This document shows, one piece after another, positions 1 to 5,089 of a stretch of 5,090 nucleotides of DNA. Below the pieces are notes generated by a model, which saw only the letters and a program-made list of their open reading frames with translations, was not told the origin of the DNA and did not search any database. Source of the stretch: a bacterium. Lineage in GTDB: Bacteria > Bacillota > Clostridia > Oscillospirales > Acutalibacteraceae. The translations under genes and the position numbers were made by a program. How positions within the stretch are numbered: the stretch's first letter is position 1; each line of letters opens with the position of its first letter. The stretch is taken from the NCBI GenBank assembly GCA_020627425.1, contig JAHKXX010000293.1, forward strand, positions 1 through 5,090. The letters are read 5' to 3'.

Positions 1-839
1 ATCTGATACTCAAGTTCTCCTCTCATATCTCCGATCTCTTTTATTCTTTGCAGCACATCCTCTACAGTTGTACATTTTTTATAAAAAGGAAGTGTAGTAA
101 ACCCAAGCTCCTTCATATAGTCCAGCGACTGTTTATGAGAGGACAGTTCATATCCGTCTATCTGCTGCACATTAAATACAAATATATCAAGCTTTCTGTC
201 CTTTGTTATTTTTGCGTTTTTTTGTCTTAAAGAGCCTGCTGCGGCATTTCTGGGATTTTTAAAGGCTTTTTCGCCGTTTTCCTCCTGTCTTGCCACCAGT
301 TCCTCAAAGCTTTTTACGGACATATATACTTCTCCGCGCACCTCTACAAAGGGTATATCTGTTTTCAGTCTGTGCGGCAGAGATTTTATTGTTTTCAGAT
401 TGTCGGTAATATCCTCGCCTACATGTCCGTCACCCCTTGTGGAACCGCGCACAAACACACCGTTTCTGTATTCGGCAGATACAGACAGACCGTCTATCTT
501 TGGTTCTACTATATATACAGGGTCGCTTATAGTCTCGCGCACTCGTCTGTCAAATTCTATTATCTCTTGTTCCGAAAACGAGTCGTGCAGGCTTTCCATC
601 GGGACAATATGTTCTACAGGGGAAAACTTAGCTCCTGCCTCTCCGCCTACTTTTTGAGTAGGTGAATCATCCGTCCTTAACTGAGGAAACTTAAGCTCAA
701 GCTTTTCGAGATCCCTTAACAGCATATCGTACTCATAGTCCTCTATCTCCGGAGAGTCCTCATTATAGTATTTATTATTATGGTATTCTATAGTTGCTCT
801 TAATTCTTCTATTCTTTTTTTTGCTTCACTCAGTTCCAT
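1..839 (-). CDS. ligA: NAD-dependent DNA ligase LigA, N-terminal part (cut by window edge)
   Basis: This gene seals nicks in duplex DNA using NAD+, during replication and repair in the cytoplasm. Reading from 839 leftward gives 279 codons with no stop, so the rest (family length about 650-670 residues) lies outside the window. The NAD-binding Ia subdomain is visible at residues 19-40 (Y19-H20, then D34, Y37, D38 of the YDxL motif). The nucleotidyltransferase domain follows: the adenylation motif is E112-P-K114-I-D-G with K114 as the nucleophile, then RGDGxxGEDxTxN at about 135-147, EVRGE at 166-170, and NPRNAAAGSLRQ at 195-206. The sequence stops just before the expected DGVVIK motif. The ATG at 839 is supported by GGGAG (848-852) 8 nt upstream and by a near-consensus promoter further out. 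The gene is divergent from the P-type ATPase. Identification is very secure; only the C-terminal zinc-finger, HhH and BRCT regions cannot be assessed. Confidence 0.97.
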   Translation of the reverse strand, partial: MELSEAKKRIEELRATIEYHNNKYYNEDSPEIEDYEYDMLLRDLEKLELKFPQLRTDDSPTQKVGGEAGAKFSPVEHIVPMESLHDSFSEQEIIEFDRRVRETISDPVYIVEPKIDGLSVSAEYRNGVFVRGSTRGDGHVGEDITDNLKTIKSLPHRLKTDIPFVEVRGEVYMSVKSFEELVARQEENGEKAFKNPRNAAAGSLRQKNAKITKDRKLDIFVFNVQQIDGYELSSHKQSLDYMKELGFTTLPFYKKCTTVEDVLQRIKEIGDMRGELEYQ

Positions 840-867
840 AAACTCATCTCCCAAACTTAATAACCTT

Positions 868-896
868 ATTATACAGCGGCGTGCCGCCGCGGTCAA
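868..896 (-). promoter_or_regulatory. ligA promoter, TTGACC-N17-TATAAT
   Basis: On the minus strand the -35 hexamer TTGACC (891-896, 5 of 6 consensus) is 17 bp from a perfect -10 TATAAT (868-873). The start of transcription should be near the A at 861, giving a leader of about 22 nt that contains the GGGAG ribosome binding site. The 17-bp spacer is unusually GC-rich and consists almost entirely of the hairpin unit described at 876-917. The -35 box is the end of that repeat unit: the neighbouring unit has TCGACC instead of TTGACC at the same place. The hexamer match is direct; activity is inferred. Confidence 0.75.
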
Positions 897-917
897 GCGG
901 CGTGCCGCCGCGGTCGA
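876..917. repeat. Tandem pair of 21-bp GC-rich hairpin units
   Basis: Two head-to-tail 21-bp units (876-896 and 897-917) differ only at one base, GGTCAA versus GGTCGA at their 3' ends. Each unit is a 5-bp inverted repeat, GCGGC and GCCGC, around the loop GTGCC, followed by GGTCRA. A third, diverged unit lies at 5000-5020. The composition contrasts sharply with the AT-rich flanks. The first unit overlaps the ligA promoter spacer and -35 box. Two adjacent units without spacers do not make a CRISPR array. Confidence 0.85.
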
Positions 918-923
918 CTCTCT

Positions 924-982
924 CTTGCCGCACGGCGGCAAGGGCGTGCACGGCACGCCGCAGCGTAACAAGTTCTTGTTAC
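924..982. repeat. Cluster of three consecutive inverted repeats
   Basis: Three palindromes follow one another closely. At 924-942 CTTGCCGC pairs with GCGGCAAG around ACG. At 943-959 GGCGTGC pairs with GCACGCC, again around ACG. At 965-982 GTAACAAG pairs with CTTGTTAC around TT. The last one ends inside the conserved GTTACC box of the dispersed element. None is followed by a T-run, so they are poor terminator candidates. They sit between two divergent promoters, upstream of both genes. The inverted repeats are seen directly; a role in DNA or RNA is unknown. Confidence 0.75.
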
Positions 983-1027
983 CGACAACTACAGAGCACC
1001 GTCTCAAGTTAGGTTTATTGTCCCTCT
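978..1027. repeat. Dispersed element core, copy 1 (GTTACC-N28-GGTTTATTGTCCCTCT)
   Basis: This 50-bp segment begins with GTTACC (978-983) and ends with the 16-mer GGTTTATTGTCCCTCT (1012-1027), with 28 mostly variable bases between. The same two boxes at the same spacing occur at 5040-5089 in the same orientation, and both copies follow a 21-bp hairpin unit. The right end of this copy is uncertain; GC-rich sequence continues to about 1050, and a weak GCAGC/GCTGC hairpin (1051-1067) follows before the AT-rich stretch. It is probably a dispersed intergenic repeat family of this genome. Confidence 0.7.
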
Positions 1028-1080
1028 TTGTCCGCGCCGTGCCGCACAGGGCAGCACTTAGAGCTGCTTTGAAGTGATGA

Positions 1081-1158
1081 CTTGTATTATTGTCTGTTTT
1101 ATTTTGTGTACCGTATTTCAAATGATTTAATGAATCAATAAATTTAACTCTCTTTTAA
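1081..1158. other. AT-rich stretch upstream of the P-type ATPase promoter
   Basis: This is a non-coding, strongly AT-rich segment immediately upstream of the -35 box at 1159. It could act as an UP-like element for RNA polymerase. A 5-bp inverted repeat (TGATT at 1123-1127, AATCA at 1133-1137) is the only possible operator I see, and it is weak. No open reading frame with a ribosome binding site is present. Confidence 0.35.
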
Positions 1159-1187
1159 TTGACAGAAGGAACAGGAAAATATATAAT
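1159..1187 (+). promoter_or_regulatory. Perfect-consensus sigma-A promoter for the P-type ATPase gene
   Basis: TTGACA (1159-1164) is followed after exactly 17 bp by TATAAT (1182-1187), a full match to the vegetative consensus. Transcription is expected from about the A at 1194. That leaves a short leader of about 23 nt with AGGA at 1204-1207 before the GTG start. It also rules out the TTG codon at 1190 as the translation start, because that codon lies upstream of the expected transcript start. Confidence 0.85.
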
Positions 1188-1216
1188 AATTGTATTATTG
1201 TTTAGGATGTGAAAGC

Positions 1217-3682
1217 GTGAAGAAAAATAAAACGGAGGCAGTGGATTACAGTAAGATTCAAAGAATAACTGCTTCTGTAGAAAAAGGTCTTACGTCCGCC
1301 GAAGCCGAAGGGCGTATGGAGGACGGTCTTTATAACATAGATACTCAACCGAAAACCAAGACCATAAGAAGGATATGCTTTGATAATATAGTAACACTGT
1401 TTAATATACTCAATCTTATTCTGGGTATTGCAGTCCTGCTTGTCGGCTCATATAAGAATATGCTTTTCCTCGGTGTTATGTTTTTTAATACCGTGATAGG
1501 CATTATACAGGAGATAAGGGCCAAAAGAACTATAGATAAGCTGTCTATAGTTTCGGCGTCCAAGGTAACTGCGGTGCGTGACGGAGAAAAGACAAAGCTT
1601 GGAGTAAACGAGATAGTTCTTGATGATATAATCGAATTTACACAGGGTAACCAGATACCTGTTGACTGTATTGTAATACAGGGAGAATGTGAAGTAAACG
1701 AATCGCTTTTAACAGGCGAGTCGGACGCCGTACATAAAAATGTGGGAGATATGCTCCTGTCAGGCAGCTTTATAGTCAGCGGCAGATGCTATGCGCGTAC
1801 CGAGCACGTCGGCAGCGAAAACTATGCAGCCAAGATCTCTGCGGAGGCAAAGTACATAAAAAAGGTTAATTCAGAGATAATGATAACGCTCAACAGGATA
1901 ATAAAATTCCTTACCTTTGTAATACTTCCGCTTGGAATAATAATGCTTTTACGGCAGTATTTTATGCCTGCCGATGTAGAGCAGGAAATGGTAAAAACAC
2001 TGTTCGGTTCGGTTTCTCCTGCACTTCAGCAGGCGGTAGTTAATACCGTAGCCTCCGTCACGGGTATGATTCCCGAGGGACTTGTGCTGCTCACCAGTAC
2101 GGTGCTTGCCGTAAGCGTTATCAGGCTTGCTACACACAAGGTCATGGTACAGGAGCTATACTGTATAGAAACTCTTGCAAGGGTAGATGTTCTCTGTCTT
2201 GACAAGACGGGAACCATCACAGAGGGCTGTATGGCTGTTGACGACTATGTTGTTTACGATGATTCCATAGAAAAGGAAAATCTCTATGATGCAGTGTGCG
2301 CCCTGACCTCGGCGCTTGACGACACAAATGCTACATTTATGGCACTAAAAGATAAATTTACCGATAAGACAAGCCTTGTATCAGATAAGACGGTTCCTTT
2401 TTCTTCCGAAAAGAAGTGGTCGGGCGCGCATTTTGTAAACAGCGGCTCTTATATTATGGGCGCTGCCGAGTTTATTCTTCAGCAGGTTCCTCCTCGGCTT
2501 CAGGAGCTTTTATCAGATTATTCCAAAAATTACCGTACAATAATCATATGTCATTCCGACAACGAATTTAATAATAGTGATCTGCCGAAGGATATACGGG
2601 TACTCGGTATAGTTCTTCTTAATGATAAGATAAGAGCAGAGGCGCCGGCTACTCTTAGATATTTTGATGAGCAGGGCGTAAATGTAAAGGTTATTTCGGG
2701 TGACAACCCCGTCACCGTTGCCGACGTCGCAAGGAGAGCCGATGTCAAGGAATATGATAAATATATAGACGCTACTACTCTGAAAACAGATGAGGATATA
2801 GACGAGGCTATAGAAAAATACACAGTATTCGGCAGGGTCACACCGGCACAGAAAAAGAAATTTGTTACTTCCCTACAGAGTCACGGACATACTGTTGCTA
2901 TGACCGGAGACGGAGTGAATGATGTTCTTGCTCTCAAGGAGGCAGACTGCAGTATAGCTATGGCAGCAGGAAGCGATGCCGCACGAAGCGTATCACAGCT
3001 TGTACTGCTTGATTCAAACTTTGCTTCTATGCCCAGAGTCGTAGCAGAGGGCAGGCGCTCCATAAACAATATCCAGCGTTCCTCCACTCTGTTTATAGTA
3101 AAGACTATTTTTTCTACCATTCTTGCGGTACTCTTTATTTTTCTCAATGCAAAGTTTCCGTTCCAGCCCATACAGCTTACGCTTGTCAATGCGTTTACAA
3201 TTGGCATACCGTCATTTATACTTGCACTGGAACCAAACAAAGAGAGAATAAAGGGGAGATTTCTCTTTAATATACTCAGAAACTCCATTCCGGGCGGTGT
3301 GGTCACTGTAATAGGCATAATTCTCTGTGTAACGGCTATGGGTGTTTTCGGACTTGACTACGAGCAGTATTCGACCCTCTCGGTATGTCTTACGGCTATA
3401 ATAGCTCTTATGGTGCTGTTTAAGGTTTCTTACCCGTTCAACCCTCTGCGTGTTGCGCTTTTTGCAGTTATGGTCACTGGACTTACAATAGGAGTGACCT
3501 GTTGCAGGGATATTTTCGGAATGAATCTCTTTAATTTTGCTGTTATGGAGACAAAGCTGATAATAATGCTCGCTGTGCTCTCATTAGTGTGTCTTGCACT
3601 GTTTATAGCGGCTACGCTCGCAGTACAAAAGCTGTTTGCAAAGCTCGAAGCAAAAAATCACCCGGCAAAAATCAGGGTATAG
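1217..3682 (+). CDS. CtpE/Exp7-like P-type cation-transporting ATPase
   Basis: This is an ATP-driven ion pump of the inner membrane, 821 residues from the GTG at 1217. Motifs, numbered from that start, are TGES (166-169, actuator domain), PEGL (286-289, ion-site helix M4), DKTGT with phosphorylated Asp329, KWSG (400-403, nucleotide-binding domain), SGDNP (494-498) and TGDGVND (563-569, hinge). About ten hydrophobic segments fit the P-type plan: two near 57-98, two near 231-293, and six between about 624 and 802. The KWSG motif in place of the usual KGA, and LTLVNAFTIGIPSFILALEPN-like M6 sequence, resemble mycobacterial CtpE (linked to Ca2+ uptake) and pneumococcal Exp7. The ion is inferred, not shown. 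There is no CPC motif or N-terminal metal-binding domain, so it is not a Cu/Zn/Cd pump. The open frame extends to a TTG at 1190, but the promoter at 1159-1187 and AGGA at 1204 favour GTG 1217. Confidence 0.93.
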   Translation: MKKNKTEAVDYSKIQRITASVEKGLTSAEAEGRMEDGLYNIDTQPKTKTIRRICFDNIVTLFNILNLILGIAVLLVGSYKNMLFLGVMFFNTVIGIIQEIRAKRTIDKLSIVSASKVTAVRDGEKTKLGVNEIVLDDIIEFTQGNQIPVDCIVIQGECEVNESLLTGESDAVHKNVGDMLLSGSFIVSGRCYARTEHVGSENYAAKISAEAKYIKKVNSEIMITLNRIIKFLTFVILPLGIIMLLRQYFMPADVEQEMVKTLFGSVSPALQQAVVNTVASVTGMIPEGLVLLTSTVLAVSVIRLATHKVMVQELYCIETLARVDVLCLDKTGTITEGCMAVDDYVVYDDSIEKENLYDAVCALTSALDDTNATFMALKDKFTDKTSLVSDKTVPFSSEKKWSGAHFVNSGSYIMGAAEFILQQVPPRLQELLSDYSKNYRTIIICHSDNEFNNSDLPKDIRVLGIVLLNDKIRAEAPATLRYFDEQGVNVKVISGDNPVTVADVARRADVKEYDKYIDATTLKTDEDIDEAIEKYTVFGRVTPAQKKKFVTSLQSHGHTVAMTGDGVNDVLALKEADCSIAMAAGSDAARSVSQLVLLDSNFASMPRVVAEGRRSINNIQRSSTLFIVKTIFSTILAVLFIFLNAKFPFQPIQLTLVNAFTIGIPSFILALEPNKERIKGRFLFNILRNSIPGGVVTVIGIILCVTAMGVFGLDYEQYSTLSVCLTAIIALMVLFKVSYPFNPLRVALFAVMVTGLTIGVTCCRDIFGMNLFNFAVMETKLIIMLAVLSLVCLALFIAATLAVQKLFAKLEAKNHPAKIRV

Positions 3683-3717
3683 AGAAAAAGGAATCAGTAA
3701 CGCTTGTATATAGTAAT

Positions 3718-3764
3718 AAAATAAAGCCTCCCGTCATAATATGATTATCGGGAGGCGATATTTT
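3718..3764 (+). promoter_or_regulatory. Hairpin enclosing the ribosome binding site of the PRC-barrel gene; possible weak terminator/attenuator
   Basis: An 8-bp stem, GCCTCCCG (3726-3733) with CGGGAGGC (3749-3756), is extended inward by TCAT/ATGA (3734-3737 with 3741-3744, leaving a TTAT bulge) and outward, past a 2x2 internal loop, by AAAATA/TATTTT (3718-3723 with 3759-3764). The 3' arm contains the GGGAGG Shine-Dalgarno of the next gene, and the outer stem covers the first two bases of its TTG start. The A-tract/hairpin/T-tract form also resembles an intrinsic terminator for the ATPase gene, but the T-tract is short and broken (GATATTTTGGG). On the minus strand the T-rich tail is better, though no gene there obviously needs it. 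Confidence 0.7.
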
Positions 3765-4050
3765 GGGCTGTTGCAGGATAGTGGATCTGAGACATAAGGA
3801 AGTAATCAACAGTCAAAGCGGTTACCGTATAGGCTACGTGGATGATGTAGAGGTAGATACTCAGTGTGCGAGGCTTGTTGCTATAGTAATATACGGCAGA
3901 CCCCGGTTTTTCGGTCTTTTCGGCAGAAACGAGGATATTGTTATTAGCTGGGAGAATATCCAGCTGATAGGCGCCGATACAATCCTGGTAACAAACTGCT
4001 CCATACCGAACAGACCCAAGGGCTTCAAGCTGCCGTTTTTTCACTTTTAA
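3763..4050 (+). CDS. YlmC/YmxH-family PRC-barrel protein
   Basis: This is a 95-residue protein with a single PRC-barrel-like domain. The pattern RIVDLRHKEVIN (5-16), a Gly-rich turn with RIGYVDDVEVD (22-32), LVAIVIYG (38-45), FFGLFGRNEDIVISWENI (49-66) and IGADTILV (69-76) closely follows the YlmC/YmxH family of Firmicutes. That family is often labelled sporulation protein, but its biochemical role is not established. The last 19 residues extend beyond the usual end of the domain and are basic and aromatic. The TTG start at 3763 is chosen because GGGAGG lies 7 nt upstream and the resulting N-terminus fits the family; the GTG at 3781 has AGG too close to it. The start and its ribosome binding site lie in a hairpin. 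It is followed after 19 bp by thiE, so the two are probably cotranscribed. Read-through from the ATPase gene is possible; no separate convincing promoter is visible. Confidence 0.88.
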   Translation: MGCCRIVDLRHKEVINSQSGYRIGYVDDVEVDTQCARLVAIVIYGRPRFFGLFGRNEDIVISWENIQLIGADTILVTNCSIPNRPKGFKLPFFHF

Positions 4051-4069
4051 AAAGGAGACAATAAAACAA

Positions 4070-4714
4070 ATGCGTTTAAAGAAGGAATATTTCAGGCTTT
4101 ATGCAATAACCGACAGAACGTGGCTCAGAGGAGAAAGCCTGTTATCACAGATAGAAAAGGCTTTGTCGGGCGGTGTGACCTGTTTACAGCTTCGGGAAAA
4201 AAATATGAGTGAGGACGATTTTGTAACAGAAGCAAGAGGTGTAAAGGTGCTTTGCCACCGTTACGGCGTACCTCTGATAATAAACGATTCCGTCAGTGTT
4301 GCACTGAAAAGCGGCGCTGACGGAGTACATATAGGGCAGGACGATATGTCTTTACAGGAGGCAAGAAGGCTCTGCGGTAACAGTATGATCATCGGTGTTT
4401 CCGCTCATAACACAGAGGAAGCGATAACAGCGGAACAAAACGGAGCCTCATATTTAGGCTCGGGCGCCGTGTTCGGAAGCAGTACCAAAACGGACGCACA
4501 TCTGCTGAGTATCGCTGTGCTAAAGGAAATAGCAGAAAATACGTCTGTACCGGTAGTAGCTATCGGCGGCATCAATAAAGAAAACATAAAAAAGCTGTCG
4601 GGCACAGGGATAGACGGAGTCGCTCTCATATCTGCCGTTTTCGCCGCAGAGGATATAAAGAGCGAGTGTATTATTCTTAATTCACTTATTGATAAGTATA
4701 TTATCTCCGGATAA
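4070..4714 (+). CDS. thiE: Thiamine-phosphate synthase ThiE
   Basis: This enzyme joins hydroxymethylpyrimidine diphosphate to the thiazole phosphate to make thiamine phosphate, the coupling step of vitamin B1 synthesis in the cytosol. The 214 residues are a normal full length for this TIM-barrel family. Visible motifs are RLYAITDR (9-16), QLREK (40-44), INDS (71-74, usually INDR/INDx, with Asp73 a likely Mg2+ ligand), GADGVHIGQDD (82-92), IGVSAHN (108-114), the loop GSGAVFGSSTKTDA (130-143) with T139-K140-x-D142, and VVAIGGI (162-168) plus GVALISA (183-189) at the phosphate site. AAGGAG (4052-4057) lies 12 nt before the ATG, slightly far but clear. No TPP riboswitch is seen upstream and no thiM, thiD or thiC is in the window. 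The 3' end overlaps the convergent Smr gene by 14 bp. Confidence 0.96.
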   Translation: MRLKKEYFRLYAITDRTWLRGESLLSQIEKALSGGVTCLQLREKNMSEDDFVTEARGVKVLCHRYGVPLIINDSVSVALKSGADGVHIGQDDMSLQEARRLCGNSMIIGVSAHNTEEAITAEQNGASYLGSGAVFGSSTKTDAHLLSIAVLKEIAENTSVPVVAIGGINKENIKKLSGTGIDGVALISAVFAAEDIKSECIILNSLIDKYIISG

Positions 4715-4934
4715 TAAAAACGGTCATACCTTGGTTCAGACCCAGTATCTTCTTTTCTATCTTTGGATTTTTGTATCTGCGTACAAGCTCTGACAGAGAA
4801 GTGCCGCCTCTGTAACCGTGGATAACAGTTATTTCTCTGACGTCCTTTGGCAGAGTCTTCATGACCGAGTCAAGCTTTTGTTTTGCGCTTTCCCGGGTAT
4901 GACCGTGAAGGTCTATTTCTAAAAAGTACGGCAT
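4701..4934 (-). CDS. Small stand-alone Smr-domain protein
   Basis: This 77-residue protein is essentially one Smr (small MutS-related) domain. It has the N-terminal EIDLHGHTRESA motif (residues 6-17) and the second signature VIHGYRGG with SLSELVRR, followed by LNQGMTVF near the end. Smr domains bind and in several proteins nick nucleic acids, and occur in MutS2 or as free-standing proteins; the role of this short clostridial type is unknown. The canonical HGxGxGxLR is changed here to HGYRGGTSL. The ATG at 4934 is preferred over the in-frame GTG at 4943 because AGGAGG (4943-4948) lies 8 nt before the ATG and overlaps the GTG. The gene is convergent with thiE, and the stop codons are arranged so that the coding regions overlap by 14 bp. 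There is no terminator between them. Confidence 0.9.
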   Translation of the reverse strand: MPYFLEIDLHGHTRESAKQKLDSVMKTLPKDVREITVIHGYRGGTSLSELVRRYKNPKIEKKILGLNQGMTVFIIRR

Positions 4935-4955
4935 TCTATACACCTCCTGATTTTT

Positions 4956-4984
4956 ATTTTACCATAACAGAGCAGTTGCAGCAA
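4956..4984 (-). promoter_or_regulatory. Candidate promoter of the Smr gene (extended -10)
   Basis: On the minus strand TAAAAT (4956-4961) is preceded by TGG, making an extended -10, and a weak -35 TTGCTG (4979-4984) sits 17 bp upstream. The predicted start is close to 4948, so the leader would be only about 14 nt and begin almost at the AGGAGG ribosome binding site. The -35 lies in a small palindrome, GTTGCAGCAAC (4975-4985). This is a moderate-quality match. Confidence 0.45.
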
Positions 4985-4999
4985 CGATCCTCACTCGCG

Positions 5000-5020
5000 G
5001 CGGAGTGCCTCCGCGGTCGA
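5000..5020. repeat. Third 21-bp hairpin unit, diverged with a compensating pair change
   Basis: This unit matches the pair at 876-917 except for one base in each arm: GCGGA and TCCGC replace GCGGC and GCCGC, the loop GTGCC is unchanged, and GGTCGA follows. The two changes convert a C:G pair to A:T, so the 5-bp stem is preserved. An alternative, mutually exclusive pairing CACTC (4992-4996) with GAGTG (5003-5007) is also possible. It stands upstream of the Smr gene, in the same orientation as the units upstream of ligA. Confidence 0.75.
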
Positions 5021-5039
5021 TTCGCGCACTCTGATTGAT

Positions 5040-5089
5040 GTTACCACCTACCTATCGGCACGCGTACGAGCGGGGTTTATTGTCCCTCT
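5040..5089. repeat. Dispersed element core, copy 2 (GTTACC-N28-GGTTTATTGTCCCTCT)
   Basis: GTTACC (5040-5045) and the 16-mer (5074-5089) have exactly the spacing seen at 978-1027, while the 28 bases between are mostly different apart from a shared GCAC at 5059-5062. In this copy the distance from the 21-bp unit to GTTACC is 19 bp instead of 60 bp, because the hairpin cluster of copy 1 is missing. The element probably continues beyond the right edge. Confidence 0.7.

Noticed and set aside
372..665. Plus-strand open frames of 85-97 codons
   Set aside because: They lie opposite ligA codons with clear conserved motifs, have no convincing ribosome binding site, and encode nothing recognisable.
876..917. 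CRISPR-like repeats
   Set aside because: Only two directly abutting units occur, with no spacers and no cas genes.
1123..1137. Operator-like inverted repeat TGATT-N5-AATCA
   Set aside because: Five-base arms in a strongly AT-rich stretch are expected by chance, and the site is more than 20 bp upstream of the -35 box.
1190..1216. N-terminal CxxC metal-binding site on the P-type ATPase
   Set aside because: The CLGC residues come from a TTG start that lies upstream of the expected transcript start; the M4 motif is PEGL, not CPC, so a heavy-metal pump is not supported.
2881..3318. Minus-strand open frame of 145 codons
   Set aside because: It is antisense to the ATPase hinge and membrane region; the sense strand carries all the P-type motifs.
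3683..3725. Separate promoter for the PRC-barrel gene
   Set aside because: A TATAGT at 3709-3714 has no acceptable -35 partner at 16-18 bp and no extended -10.
3745..4044. Minus-strand open frame of 99 codons
   Set aside because: It is the antisense shadow of the PRC-barrel gene, whose family match is clear, and it lacks a recognisable product.
4020..4069. TPP riboswitch upstream of thiE
   Set aside because: Only 19 non-coding bases precede the start and the CTGAGA and ACCTG-type signatures are absent; none was found upstream of the preceding gene either.
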